A DNA stretch of 64,000 bases from Frigidibacter oleivorans (GCF_003993775.1 NZ_RJRZ01000010.1:87689-151688); one strand, 5' to 3'. Counted from the stretch's first letter, positions 10,972 through 20,355 are shown. Notes: generated by a model from the sequence alone, not told the origin. Numbers and translations: made by a program.

Positions 10972-12222
10972 TCAGTGCAGGTTGTGCTGGCTGCCGGTGC
11001 CTTCCTCGTCGAGGAGGTGGCCGGTGGCGAAACGGTCGAGGCGGAAGCGGCGGGCGACCTCATGCGGCTCGCCCGTGGCCATCAGATGCGCCATGCACCA
11101 GCCAGAGGCGGGCACGGCCTTGAAGCCGCCATAGTTCCAGCCGCAGTCGATGAACAGCCCCTCCACCGGCGTGCGGTCGATGATCGGCGACCCGTCCGGG
11201 GTCATGTCCATGATCCCGCCCCAGCTGCGCAGCACCCTGGCCCGGCCGATCATCGGCATCAGCGTCATCCCCGCCTCCATCACATGCTCGACCATCGGCA
11301 GGTTCCCCCGCGCCGCATAGGAGGCGTAGAAGTCGAGGTCGCCGCCGAAGACGAGCCCGCCCTTGTCGGACTGGCTGATGTAGAAATGGCCCATGCCGAA
11401 GCTGATGACATGGTCGATGGCGGGTTTCAGCCCTTCGGTGACGAAGGCCTGCAGGACATGGCTTTCGACGGGCAGGCGCATGCCCGCCATCGCCGCCACC
11501 TGCCCCGACCGGCCCGCGACCACGATGCCCACCTTGCGCGCCCGGATCGCGCCGCGCGTCGTCTGCACGCCGGTGACGCGGCCGCCGGCGGTGTCGATGC
11601 CCGTCACCTCGCAGTTCTGGATCAGGTCCACGCCCAGCCGGTCGGCCCCCCGGGCATAGCCCCAGGCCACCGCATCGTGCCGCGCGGTGCCGCCGCGCCG
11701 GTGCAGCAGCCCGCCTTGGACCGGGAAGCGGGCATTGTCGAAATCGAGATAAGGCAGCAGCCGGCGCACCGCGGCGCGGTCCAGCAGCTCGGCATCGTCG
11801 CCCTGCGAGATCATCGCATTGCCGCGCCGGGCGAAGGCGTCGCGCTGCCCGTCGGAATGAAACAGGTTGATCAGGCCGCGCTGGCTGTGCATCACGTTGT
11901 AGTTCAGCTCGGCTTCCAGACCCTCCCACAGCTTCAGCGAATGGCTGTAGAATTCCTGGTTGCCGGGCAGGAAATAGTTGGCGCGCACGATGGTGGTGTT
12001 GCGCCCGACATTGCCGCCGCCGAGATAGCCCTTCTCCAGCACCGCGATGTTCCGCAGCCCGTGATTCCTGGCCAGATAATAGGCCGTGGACAGGCCATGC
12101 CCGCCGCCGCCGATGATGACGATGTCGTATTCGGCCTTCGGCTCGGGCTCGCGCCAGGCACGGGTCCAGCCGCGATTGCCGCTGAACCCCTCGGTCAGCA
12201 CCTTGAACCCGGAATAGCGCAT
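10972..12222 (-). CDS. soxB: Sarcosine oxidase, beta subunit
   Basis: Catalytic FAD-containing subunit, 416 residues, of the DAO superfamily. A GxGxxG flavin-binding motif is seen in YDIVIIGGGGHGLSTAYYLA (residues 32-51). H174 (in GLLHRRGG) lies about where the histidine that covalently binds FMN is found in characterised enzymes; this assignment is by approximate position. The ATG at 12220-12222 matches the family start MRYSGFKVLTEGFSGNRGWT, while an earlier in-frame start would add 78 unrelated residues. It is the first gene of soxBDAG. No glyA or formate enzymes accompany it. Confidence 0.96.
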   Translation of the reverse strand: MRYSGFKVLTEGFSGNRGWTRAWREPEPKAEYDIVIIGGGGHGLSTAYYLARNHGLRNIAVLEKGYLGGGNVGRNTTIVRANYFLPGNQEFYSHSLKLWEGLEAELNYNVMHSQRGLINLFHSDGQRDAFARRGNAMISQGDDAELLDRAAVRRLLPYLDFDNARFPVQGGLLHRRGGTARHDAVAWGYARGADRLGVDLIQNCEVTGIDTAGGRVTGVQTTRGAIRARKVGIVVAGRSGQVAAMAGMRLPVESHVLQAFVTEGLKPAIDHVISFGMGHFYISQSDKGGLVFGGDLDFYASYAARGNLPMVEHVMEAGMTLMPMIGRARVLRSWGGIMDMTPDGSPIIDRTPVEGLFIDCGWNYGGFKAVPASGWCMAHLMATGEPHEVARRFRLDRFATGHLLDEEGTGSQHNLH

Positions 12223-12423
12223 CCGTCCCTCCTGCCGCCGCCGGGGCGCCCCTGTCGCGCATCCCGGCCCCGGACAGTCAAAAGGCTCCGCCGGGGGAAT
12301 GCAACGCCGCGGCGACCGGGAATGGCTCATGGGCGACATCACGATGTCGCGGGACGATGGAGCGGAGGCGGGACCGTCGCAGCGGCGGCCGGAGACCGAA
12401 AAAAGTCGCGGAGCCACGCAACT

Positions 12424-12446
12424 AAAGACTGGTACGCCACGTCTTT
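12424..12446. promoter_or_regulatory. Inverted repeat upstream of soxB and of the small gene at 12481
   Basis: AAAGAC and GTCTTT, extended inward by TGG/CCA with a one-base bulge, form a 23-bp near-palindrome in the divergent region between soxB and the small membrane protein gene. It lies in a locally AT-richer stretch. This could be an operator for the sarcosine operon or for the small gene. Confidence 0.35.
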
Positions 12447-12480
12447 GGATAAGCATTCAAACTTGGATATGTATCCCGAG

Positions 12481-12741
12481 ATGAGGTTCGACGTGTTGCA
12501 CCCGCCGCCTTTCCCCGATGCGCCCTCGACCGGCGCCCGTACCGACGCCGAAACCATGGCCGGCCCGGCGGATCGGGGCGGCCCGGACCCGGCGCATCCC
12601 CGGCCGGGGGCAGCACCCGGTCCGGCGGCGGAGGACCGGCATCGCGACGACGGACGCTGGGCACCGCCGGGCGCCTGGATCGGCCTGTTCGCGGTCGTGG
12701 CGGCGGCATTCTGGGCGGGGCTGATCGCGCTGCTGGTCTGA
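12481..12741 (+). CDS. Small C-terminally anchored membrane protein
   Basis: An 86-residue frame with a Pro/Arg/Asp-rich N-terminus and one hydrophobic span at the extreme C-terminus (WIGLFAVVAAAFWAGLIALL), so it would be tail-anchored. The span resembles that of the 58-residue protein at 26767 (shared W-x-G-L...AA...WAG...L), which argues that both are real genes. No good Shine-Dalgarno is visible before the ATG at 12481, and an in-frame ATG at 12469 or 12556 could be used instead. Function unknown. Confidence 0.5.
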   Translation: MRFDVLHPPPFPDAPSTGARTDAETMAGPADRGGPDPAHPRPGAAPGPAAEDRHRDDGRWAPPGAWIGLFAVVAAAFWAGLIALLV

Positions 12742-12767
12742 CGCCCGGTCTATAGTGCGGGCAGTCC

Positions 12768-12852
12768 TGGTGCGGGCGGCGGGAGTCGAACCCGCACGGG
12801 CCAAGCCCAAACGATTTTAAGTCGCGTGTGTCTACCGTTCCACCACGCCCGC
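12768..12852 (-). tRNA. tRNA-Leu (anticodon TAA)
   Basis: On the minus strand the gene starts GCGGGCG and its acceptor stem pairs fully with CGCCCGC near the 3' end. The anticodon loop reads CTTAAAA, giving anticodon TAA. A T-arm GGTTCGAGTCC is present, as is the long variable arm expected for a class II leucine tRNA, and the 3' CCA is encoded. Total length 85 nt. Confidence 0.97.
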
Positions 12853-12981
12853 GGCGGCCGTCTCTCCGTAGCGTCCGGCCCGCGGGATGACAATCACGGC
12901 TGCGACAGCCGGCACCGCCCCGGGTGACGGCGCCGCCGCGAAGGTGCTATGCCACCGGCGACCCACCCTGCGAGGCCCGCG

Positions 12982-14238
12982 ATGCTTGCCGACCCCCCTG
13001 CCCGCCCCCGTGTCCAATCCCTCTCGCGGGCGCTGCTGGTCGCGCTGGCGCTGGCGGCGGGGCCGGCGCTGGCGGATCGGGACGTGACGGGGACGGCCGG
13101 CTATCCGCAGCGGATCGCCCTGCCCGAGGGCGCGGAACTGGTGGTCGAGCTGCGGAACGAGGCCGGCACCGTGGTGGCGCTGGCCCGCCGCCCGACCGGC
13201 GGCGCGCAGGTGCCGCTGCCCTTCGCGATCACCGCGCCCGCGCCGCAGGGGGACGCGCCCGCCCCCCTGCTGGTCCTGCAGGTCGCGGTGCTGCAGGACG
13301 GCGCGCCGATCTGGGTCAGCGATCCGCTGCCGCTGCCGCCCGAGGGTGAGGCGATGCCGCCGGTGCGGCTGCGCCCCTGGCAGCCGATGGGCTTTGCCAC
13401 CCGCTTCCGCTGCGGCGAACTGCCGGTGGAACTTGGCTTCGTCGATCCCGACGCCCGGCTGCGGATCGGCGACCGCTTCCTCGACCTGAAACCGATCCCC
13501 GCCGCCTCGGGCACGAAATTCGGGGCCGGAGAGGGCGAGGACACCTTCGCCTGGACCCGGGGCGAGGGCATGCTGTTGCGCCTGCAGGGCGCGGTCTTCC
13601 CGGAATGCCGGAAAGAGGCGCCGGGCGAGCCGCCGTTCCGGGCGGGCGGCAGCGAGCCGGGATGGAGCCTGACCCTCGACGCGGACAGCGCGCACTGGTC
13701 CGGCCGCTATGGCGAGGTGACGCGCGACACGGCGCTGCCCCTGCCCCTGCCCGCGGCGGAGGGCGCACGGCGCTATGACCTCGCGCCCGACCTGACGGTC
13801 ACGGTGACCGATGCGCTGTGCCGCGATGCCGCGACGGGGATGCCGCATCCCGCCGCCGTCTCGGCGACCTTCGGGGACGAGACGATGCAGGGCTGCGGCG
13901 GCAGCCCGATGGCGCTGCTGGCCGGGGCGGACTGGCGGGTGGAGGATATCGCCGGGCGCGGCATTCCCGACGACGCGATGGCCACGGTCGGCTTTCACGA
14001 CGGCCGCGCCACGGGCCAGACCGGCTGCAACGCCTTCACCGGCGCGCTGGAGCTGACGGGCGAGGCGCTGCGCTTCGGCCCCGTGGCGATGACCCGCCGC
14101 GCCTGCGCCCCGGCGCTGACCCGGCTGGAGGCGGACATGATGTCCGCGCTGCAGGAAACAGACCGCTTCGACATTGCCGCCGACGGGGCGCTGATGCTGA
14201 TGGCGGGGGACAGGCCGCTGATGCTGCTGCGCCGCTGA
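12982..14238 (+). CDS. Envelope protein with YbaY-like and META/HslJ domains
   Basis: A 418-residue exported protein. Residues 1-32 are a signal peptide (SLSRALLVALALAAGPALA) without a lipobox cysteine. Residues of about 35-125 look like a YbaY/YscW-type beta domain (IALPEGAELVVELRNEAGTV). The middle section resembles MliC-like lysozyme-inhibitor sheets with paired cysteines. The last hundred or so residues are a META/HslJ domain (GQTGCNAFTGALEL and MTRRACAPALTRLEADMM). HslJ-type proteins are linked to envelope stress and novobiocin resistance in E. coli. The start follows the signal peptide; an in-frame upstream start adds 11 residues. Confidence 0.78.
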   Translation: MLADPPARPRVQSLSRALLVALALAAGPALADRDVTGTAGYPQRIALPEGAELVVELRNEAGTVVALARRPTGGAQVPLPFAITAPAPQGDAPAPLLVLQVAVLQDGAPIWVSDPLPLPPEGEAMPPVRLRPWQPMGFATRFRCGELPVELGFVDPDARLRIGDRFLDLKPIPAASGTKFGAGEGEDTFAWTRGEGMLLRLQGAVFPECRKEAPGEPPFRAGGSEPGWSLTLDADSAHWSGRYGEVTRDTALPLPLPAAEGARRYDLAPDLTVTVTDALCRDAATGMPHPAAVSATFGDETMQGCGGSPMALLAGADWRVEDIAGRGIPDDAMATVGFHDGRATGQTGCNAFTGALELTGEALRFGPVAMTRRACAPALTRLEADMMSALQETDRFDIAADGALMLMAGDRPLMLLRR

Positions 14239-14242
14239 GGGT

Positions 14243-14701
14243 TCAGCCGAGCCCGGTTTCCTTCACCGTCTCCATCGCCACATAGGTCGAGGTCGAGCCG
14301 ACATGCGGCAGGGTCGAGATGCGCTCGGCCAACACCCGGCGATATTCGCCGATATCGCCGGTGCGCACCTTCAGCAGATAGTCGAAGCCGCCGGCGATCA
14401 TGTGGCATTCCTCGATCTCGGGCAGCAGGCGCACCGCGCGGTTGAAGGCCTGCAGCGCCGCCTCGCGCGTGTCGGTCAGCCGCACCTCGACGAAGGCCAC
14501 ATGCGCCTGCCCCATGCGGATCGGGTTCAGCATGGCGCGATAGCCGGTGATGTAGCCCGCCGCCTCCAGCCGCCGCACCCGCGCCTGCACCGGGGATTTC
14601 GTCAGCCCCACCCGGCGGGCGAGGTCGGTATGGCTGAGCCGCCCCTCGGTGGCCAGCACGGCCAGGATGGCACGGTCGAATCGGTCCAGGTCATCCGGCA
14701 C
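14243..14701 (-). CDS. putR: Lrp/AsnC-family regulator, probable proline-responsive activator of putA
   Basis: An N-terminal winged helix (DLDRFDRAILAVLATEGRLS, then TDLARRVGLTKSPVQARVRR) is followed by an AsnC ligand-binding domain. It is divergent from putA, the known arrangement for proline-activated PutR in alphaproteobacteria. I place the start at the GTG (14699-14701), because a GGAG lies 8 bases upstream and the resulting 152 residues match the family. A longer in-frame start at 14794 would leave only 17 bp to putA and add a non-conserved tail. The GTG start leaves a 110-bp divergent promoter region. Confidence 0.9.
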   Translation of the reverse strand: MPDDLDRFDRAILAVLATEGRLSHTDLARRVGLTKSPVQARVRRLEAAGYITGYRAMLNPIRMGQAHVAFVEVRLTDTREAALQAFNRAVRLLPEIEECHMIAGGFDYLLKVRTGDIGEYRRVLAERISTLPHVGSTSTYVAMETVKETGLG

Positions 14702-14811
14702 GTCGCGGGCTCCATCTTCGGGCGATCCACCTGGATTCAGGCAATATGCGGCCAGATCGCCTGCCAGCTTGGCGATAGGATGGGTCATTGCCAAGCCCTT
14801 GCGAGACGCCG

Positions 14812-17800
14812 ATGACCCGGACCCCTTCCGCCGCTCCCTTCCTGCAGATCGAGGCGGCGACGCTCGCCCCCGAAGGCCCGCTGCTGGCCGCGCTGGTCGC
14901 CGAGGCGGGCCTGTCGGCCGGGGATCGCGCCCGCATCGCCGCGCGGGGGGCCGATCTGGTGCGGGCGATCCGGGCGGGCGCGCGGCCCGGGATGATGGAG
15001 GTCTTCCTGGCCGAATACGGCCTCTCCACCGACGAGGGCATCGCGCTGATGTGCCTGGCGGAGGCGCTGCTGCGGGTGCCGGATGCCGAGACGATGGATG
15101 CGCTGATCGAGGACAAGATCGCGCCCTCGGACTGGTCGCGGCATCTGGGGCACTCGGCCTCGCCGCTGGTCAACGCCTCGACCTGGGCGCTGATGCTGAC
15201 GGGCCGGGTGCTGGACGACGACGTGCAGCCGGGCATGGCCGCGCGGCTGAAGGGCGCGATCCGGCGGGTGGGCGAACCGGTGATCCGCGCCGCCGTCGCC
15301 CGTGCGATGAAGGAGATGGGCCGCCAGTTCGTGCTGGGCGAAACTATCGGCGCCGCCATGTCCCGCGCCGCGGCGGCCGAGGCGAAGGGCTTCACCTACA
15401 GCTATGACATGCTGGGCGAGGCGGCGCGCACCGCCGCCGATGCCGCCCGCTATGCCAAAAGCTATGCCGACGCGATCGGCGCCATCGCCCGCGCCTGCAC
15501 GAAAGGCGACATCCGCGACAATCCCGGCATCTCGGTCAAGTTCTCGGCCCTGCATCCGCGCTACGAGGTGGCGCAGGAGGCGCGGGTGATGGCGGAACTG
15601 GTGCCGGTGGTGCGCGACCTCGCCCGCGCGGCGGCGGCGGCGGGCATGGGCTTCAACGTCGATGCCGAAGAGGCCGACCGGCTGACCCTGTCGCTGAAGG
15701 TGATCGAGGCGGTGCTGGCCGATCCGGCGCTGGCGGGCTGGGACGGGTTCGGGGTGGTGGTGCAGGCCTATGGCCGCCGCGCCGGGCCGGTCATCGACTG
15801 GCTGCACGATCTGGCGGCACGGCTGGACCGGCGGATCATGGTGCGGCTGGTCAAGGGCGCCTACTGGGACAGCGAGATCAAGCGCGCGCAGGTGCTGGGC
15901 CTGACCGATTTCCCGGTCTTCACCCGAAAGCCCGCCACCGATGTCAGCTATCTCGCGCTGGCGCGGCGGCTGCTGTCGATGACCGACCGCATCTATCCGC
16001 AATTCGCCGGGCACAATGCCCATACCGTCGCCGCGATCCTCGACATGGCGCCGGACCGCCGCAGCTTCGAGTTCCAGCGCCTGCACGGCATGGGCGAGCG
16101 GCTGCATGACATCGTCCACCGGGCCGAAGGCACCCGCTGCCGGATCTACGCCCCCGTCGGCGCGCATCGCGACCTTCTGGCCTATCTGGTGCGGCGGCTG
16201 CTGGAAAACGGCGCCAATTCCTCCTTCGTCAACAGGGTTGTGGACGCGGATGTGCCGCCCGAGGAGGTCGCCCCCTGCCCCTTCGCCGCCATCGAGGCGG
16301 TGCTGCCCGACCCCGCGAACCCTGCGATCCGGCGCGGGACCGAGCTGTTTCCCGGGCGGCGCAACAGCCGGGGCTTCGACCTGACCGATGGCGCGACGCT
16401 CGATGCCATCGCCGCCGCCATCGCCGCCGCCCCGCCGCCGGCCGAGGCACGCCCCCGGCTCGCCGGCCCGGTGGCGCCGCTGCCGCCCCGTCCGGTGATC
16501 GCCCCCGCCAGCGGTGCGGCGGCCGGCGCGGTCGCCTGGGCCAGCGCCGCCGATGTGGCCACAGCCTTCGCCGCGGCGGAACCCTGGACGGCCCCGGCCC
16601 CCGCCCGCGCCGCCGTGCTGGAACGGGCGGCGGACCTCTATGAGGACAGCTTCGGCCCGATCTTCGCCCTGCTCGCCGCCGAGGCGGGCAAGACCCTGCC
16701 CGATGCCGTGGCCGAACTGCGCGAGGCGGTTGATTTCCTGCGCTACTATGCCGGGCAGGCGCGCGGACTGACCGCGCCGCCGCGCGGCACCGTCATCTGC
16801 ATCAGCCCGTGGAACTTCCCCTTGGCCATCTTCACCGGCCAGATCGCCGCGGCGCTGGCGGCGGGGAACGCGGTGCTGGCCAAGCCCGCCGAACAGACGC
16901 CGCTGATCGCCGATCTGGCGGTGGCGCTGCTGCACCGGGCGGGGGTGCCGGCCACCGCGCTGCAACTGCTGCCCGGCGACGGTGGCGTGGGGGCGATGCT
17001 GACCGGCGACGCGCGGACCGACGGGGTGGCCTTCACCGGCGGCACCGACACCGCCCGCGCCATCGCCCGCAGCATGGCCGCTGCCTGCGCCCCCGGCACG
17101 CCGCTGATCGCCGAAACCGGCGGGCTGAACGCGATGGTGGTGGACTCCACCGCCCTGCCGGAACAGGCGGTGCGCGACATCGTCGCCTCGGCCTTCCAGT
17201 CGGCGGGGCAACGCTGTTCGGCGCTGCGCTGCCTCTATGTGCAAGAGGAGGTGGCGCCGCATCTGCTGACCATGCTGACGGGGGCGATGGACGAGCTGGT
17301 CCTGGGCGATCCCGCCCGGCTCGACACCGATGTCGGCCCGGTGATCGATGCCGAGGCGCTGGCCACGATCCGCGCCCATGTCGTCCGCGCCCGGGCCGAG
17401 GGGCGGCTCGTCAAGGAACTGCCCGTCCCCGCAAAGGGCAGCTTCGCCGGGCCGGCGGTGATCCGCGTCGCGGGCATCGGCGATCTGGGGCAGGAAATCT
17501 TCGGCCCGGTCCTGCATGTGGCGACCTTCCCCGCCGGCGGGCTCGAGACGGTGATCGCCGACATCGCGGCCACCGGCTATGGCCTGACCTTCGGCCTGCA
17601 CAGCCGCATCGACGACCGGGTGCAGCGGGTGGCCGAGGCGGTGCCGGCGGGCAATCTCTATGTCAACCGCAACCAGATCGGCGCGGTGGTGGGCAGCCAG
17701 CCCTTCGGCGGCGAGGGCCTGTCGGGCACCGGGCCCAAGGCGGGCGGGCCGGACTACCTGCCGCGCTTCACCCGCGCCCCCGCGCCTGCGGTCGCTGCGA

Positions 17801-18276
17801 CGGCTGAAGACGCGGCCGAAGACGCCGGCACGGCGGATATGGCGGCGCTGTCCGCCGCGCTCGCCGCCCCGGCCCCGCCGCGGCCGGGCGAGCCGCTGGA
17901 GCTGCCGGGCCCGACCGGCGAGTCGAACCGGCTGATGCACCTGCCCCGCCCGCCGGTCCTGTGCCTCGGCCCCGGGCGGGCGGCCGCGGCGGCGCAGGCC
18001 GATGCGGTGCGGGCGCTTGGCGGGCGGGCGGTGGAGGTCGCAGGCCGGATCGACCCCGCGGCGCTGCCGCGGCTGCCGGCCTTCGGCGGCGTGCTGTGGT
18101 GGGGCGATGCGGCAACCGCCACGGCCCTGGCCCGCGCGCTGGCCGACCGGCCCGGCCCGATCCTGCCGCTGATCGCCGGCCTGCCGGACCGCGGCCATGC
18201 GCTGCTGGAGCGGCACCTCTGCGTGGACACCACAGCGTCGGGGGGGAATGCGGAACTGCTGGCGGGGGCGGGGTGA
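14812..18276 (+). CDS. putA: Bifunctional proline dehydrogenase / P5C dehydrogenase PutA
   Basis: Oxidises proline to glutamate in two steps; 1154 residues. It lacks the N-terminal ribbon-helix-helix DNA-binding domain of E. coli PutA, so it cannot be autoregulatory and putR probably controls it. The FAD-linked proline dehydrogenase barrel holds MVRLVKGAYWDSEIKRAQ and YPQFAGHNAHTVAAIL (about residues 340-420). The aldehyde dehydrogenase domain has catalytic C802 (SAGQRCSALRC) and E768 (IAETGGLNAM). A C-terminal extension completes the substrate channel. The start ATG at 14812 is taken over one 24 bases upstream, since the latter would run into the divergent promoter. Confidence 0.96.
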   Translation: MTRTPSAAPFLQIEAATLAPEGPLLAALVAEAGLSAGDRARIAARGADLVRAIRAGARPGMMEVFLAEYGLSTDEGIALMCLAEALLRVPDAETMDALIEDKIAPSDWSRHLGHSASPLVNASTWALMLTGRVLDDDVQPGMAARLKGAIRRVGEPVIRAAVARAMKEMGRQFVLGETIGAAMSRAAAAEAKGFTYSYDMLGEAARTAADAARYAKSYADAIGAIARACTKGDIRDNPGISVKFSALHPRYEVAQEARVMAELVPVVRDLARAAAAAGMGFNVDAEEADRLTLSLKVIEAVLADPALAGWDGFGVVVQAYGRRAGPVIDWLHDLAARLDRRIMVRLVKGAYWDSEIKRAQVLGLTDFPVFTRKPATDVSYLALARRLLSMTDRIYPQFAGHNAHTVAAILDMAPDRRSFEFQRLHGMGERLHDIVHRAEGTRCRIYAPVGAHRDLLAYLVRRLLENGANSSFVNRVVDADVPPEEVAPCPFAAIEAVLPDPANPAIRRGTELFPGRRNSRGFDLTDGATLDAIAAAIAAAPPPAEARPRLAGPVAPLPPRPVIAPASGAAAGAVAWASAADVATAFAAAEPWTAPAPARAAVLERAADLYEDSFGPIFALLAAEAGKTLPDAVAELREAVDFLRYYAGQARGLTAPPRGTVICISPWNFPLAIFTGQIAAALAAGNAVLAKPAEQTPLIADLAVALLHRAGVPATALQLLPGDGGVGAMLTGDARTDGVAFTGGTDTARAIARSMAAACAPGTPLIAETGGLNAMVVDSTALPEQAVRDIVASAFQSAGQRCSALRCLYVQEEVAPHLLTMLTGAMDELVLGDPARLDTDVGPVIDAEALATIRAHVVRARAEGRLVKELPVPAKGSFAGPAVIRVAGIGDLGQEIFGPVLHVATFPAGGLETVIADIAATGYGLTFGLHSRIDDRVQRVAEAVPAGNLYVNRNQIGAVVGSQPFGGEGLSGTGPKAGGPDYLPRFTRAPAPAVAATAEDAAEDAGTADMAALSAALAAPAPPRPGEPLELPGPTGESNRLMHLPRPPVLCLGPGRAAAAAQADAVRALGGRAVEVAGRIDPAALPRLPAFGGVLWWGDAATATALARALADRPGPILPLIAGLPDRGHALLERHLCVDTTASGGNAELLAGAG

Positions 18277-18327
18277 GAGCGGCTGTGGGCGCTTGACCTT
18301 GCCGCGCGCAGGCCCGAGGTTCAGGTC

Positions 18328-19071
18328 ATGTTCCCGATCCGCGATCACAACCCCTCCCGCAACCCGGCCTGGGTCACCTGGGCGCTGATCGCGGCGAACA
18401 CGGCCATCTTCCTCTATTCATGGCCCTATTTCGCCGACGAGTTCGCGCTGATGGGGTTCTGGTCGCAATGGGCGCTGATCCCCGCCGCGGTGACCGAGGG
18501 CGGGCAATGGGGCGGGTTGCTGACCTCGATGTTCCTGCACGGCGGCGTGATGCACCTGGCCGGCAACATGCTGTTCCTGTGGATCTTCGGCGACAATCTG
18601 GAAGACGAGATGGGGCATCTGGGCTTCCTGGTCTTCTACCTCGCCGCCGGGCTGGCCGCGGGCATCGCCCATCTGGCCGCCGATCCCTTCAGCACCATCC
18701 CCACCGTCGGCGCCTCGGGCGCCATCGCCGGGGTGATGGGCGCCTATCTGCTTCTGTTCCCCCGCGCGCGGGTGGACGTGCTGATCGTCTTCATCGTGTT
18801 CTTCAAGGTCTTCCCGGTCCGGGCCTGGCTGATGCTGGGCCTGTGGTTCGGGCTGCAGCTGCTGAACGGCTGGATGGGCGCGACCGAGGCGGCGGGCGTC
18901 GCCTACTGGGCCCATGCCGGCGGCTTCGTCGCGGGGGCGGTGCTGGCGCTGCCGGTCTGGCTGCGGCGCGGCGGGCCGGCCTTCTGGCAGCGCAACCACG
19001 GCCTGCCGCCGCATCCAGGCACGGTCTATCGCCCGACGCGTATCCCCGCCGTGCCCCGCCGCAGGAGGTGA
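18328..19071 (+). CDS. Rhomboid family intramembrane serine protease
   Basis: A 247-residue polytopic membrane protein with six hydrophobic segments. The rhomboid catalytic serine is in GASGAIAGVMGAYL and the catalytic histidine in YWAHAGGFVAGAVL. The HGGVMHLAGNMLFLWIFGDN segment matches the conserved HxxxHxxxN-type motif of TM2. Rhomboids cleave single-pass membrane proteins within or near the bilayer. The neighbouring gene downstream starts right after its stop, so they are probably co-transcribed. Confidence 0.95.
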   Translation: MFPIRDHNPSRNPAWVTWALIAANTAIFLYSWPYFADEFALMGFWSQWALIPAAVTEGGQWGGLLTSMFLHGGVMHLAGNMLFLWIFGDNLEDEMGHLGFLVFYLAAGLAAGIAHLAADPFSTIPTVGASGAIAGVMGAYLLLFPRARVDVLIVFIVFFKVFPVRAWLMLGLWFGLQLLNGWMGATEAAGVAYWAHAGGFVAGAVLALPVWLRRGGPAFWQRNHGLPPHPGTVYRPTRIPAVPRRRR

Positions 19072-19076
19072 CGACC

Positions 19077-19466
19077 GTGCTGCCCGAGATCCGCGATGCC
19101 CACCCCGCCCGCTGCCATTGCGGCGCCGTGACCTTCGAGGTGACGCTCGCCCCCGGCGGCCTTGCCACCGCGGCGCGCTGCGACTGTTCCTTCTGCCGGA
19201 GGCGCGGGGCGATGGTGGTGACGGCGGCGCCGGGCGGCCTGCGCTTCCTGTCCGGGCAGGACAGGCTGACGCTCTACCAGTTCGGGACCGGCACCGCCGA
19301 ACATCACTTCTGCAGCATCTGCGGGATCTACACCCATCACCGCCGCCGGTCGGATCCCGGCCAGTTCGGCGTCAACGTCGCCTGTCTCGAAGGCGTCAAC
19401 CCGCGCTTCCTCGACCCCGTGCCGTGGAACGACGGGGTGAACCACCCGTCCGACCGCAAGGGGTAG
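19077..19466 (+). CDS. GFA (glutathione-dependent formaldehyde-activating) family protein
   Basis: A 129-residue zinc protein of the GFA/CENP-V family. Zinc-binding cysteines are seen in ARCHCGAVTFEV, RCDCSFCRRRGAM and HHFCSICGIYTHH. Members were named for glutathione-formaldehyde adduct formation, but most have no proven reaction. The GTG at 19077 is chosen because a perfect AGGAGG (19063-19068) lies eight bases upstream and overlaps the end of the rhomboid gene. It converges with suhB, four bases away. Confidence 0.88.
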   Translation: MLPEIRDAHPARCHCGAVTFEVTLAPGGLATAARCDCSFCRRRGAMVVTAAPGGLRFLSGQDRLTLYQFGTGTAEHHFCSICGIYTHHRRRSDPGQFGVNVACLEGVNPRFLDPVPWNDGVNHPSDRKG

Positions 19467-19469
19467 GGA

Positions 19470-20261
19470 TCAGGCCGCCTCGCGCAGGATCTTGCACAGC
19501 GGATCGAACAACTCGCCATTCGCGGCGATGATCGCGCCCGATTCCATCGGCTCGCGTCCCTCGCGCACCGCGCCGACGAAGCCGCCCGCCTCTTTCACCA
19601 GCAGCATGCCCGCCGCCATGTCCCAGGGCTGGATGCCGCGTTCCCAGTAGCCGTCCACCCGCCCTGCCGCCACATAGGCAAGGTCCAGCGCCGCCGCGCC
19701 CCAGCGGCGCACACCGGCGCAGACCGGCATCAGCCGGGCCAGGTCCTGCAGCGTCGCGGGCAGGGTGCCGCGCCCGCCGAAGGGGATGCCGGTGGCGAAG
19801 ATCGACTCGATCATCACCCGCCGCCCCGACACGCGGATGCGGCTTTCGTTCATCCAGGCGCCCGCGCCCTTCTCGGCCCAGAACAGTTCGTCCTTCGCCG
19901 GGTCGTAGACCACGCCCGCCACGACCTCGCCCTTGTGTTCCAGGGCGATGGACACGGCCCAGTGCGGCAGCCCGTGCAGGAAGTTGGTGGTCCCGTCCAG
20001 CGGATCGACGATCCAGCGCCGGGTGGGGTCCTCGCCCGCCTCCTCGCCGGTCTCCTCGCCGATCCAGCCATAGGCGGGACGGGCGCCGCGCAGCTCTTCC
20101 TTGATCAGCCGTTCCGCCTCGCGGTCGGCACGGCTGACGAAGTCGCCCGGACCCTTGGAAGAGACCTGCAGGTTCTCGACCTCGCGGAAATCCTTCACAA
20201 GGCTGCGGCCCGCCTTGCGCGCGGCCTTGATCATCACGTTGAGATTGGCGCTGCCCTGCAT
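19470..20261 (-). CDS. suhB: Inositol monophosphatase family protein (SuhB-like)
   Basis: A 263-residue Mg-dependent phosphatase. Signature motifs are EETGEEAGEDPTRRWIVDPL, DPLDGTTNFLHGLPHWAVS and the C-terminal PWDMAAGMLLVKEAGG. The family hydrolyses inositol-1-phosphate, and E. coli SuhB also takes part in rRNA antitermination. A role in RNA metabolism or in inositol phosphate turnover is equally possible here. The start MQGSANLNVMIKAARKAGRS is typical of the alphaproteobacterial proteins. Confidence 0.93.
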   Translation of the reverse strand: MQGSANLNVMIKAARKAGRSLVKDFREVENLQVSSKGPGDFVSRADREAERLIKEELRGARPAYGWIGEETGEEAGEDPTRRWIVDPLDGTTNFLHGLPHWAVSIALEHKGEVVAGVVYDPAKDELFWAEKGAGAWMNESRIRVSGRRVMIESIFATGIPFGGRGTLPATLQDLARLMPVCAGVRRWGAAALDLAYVAAGRVDGYWERGIQPWDMAAGMLLVKEAGGFVGAVREGREPMESGAIIAANGELFDPLCKILREAA

Positions 20262-20355
20262 GGCGGATTCCCCTTTGTGCGAGGCGTCCTCCTACACGCA
20301 GCGCCCCCGCTTGTGAAGGGCATGCGGCCGCGCGCCGCGCCGGTTCGGCGCAGGC

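Noticed and set aside
14785..18348. Long minus-strand frame opposite putA
   Set aside because: Its composition (Arg/His/Gln-rich) and lack of motifs fit an antisense shadow; putA on the other strand is intact.
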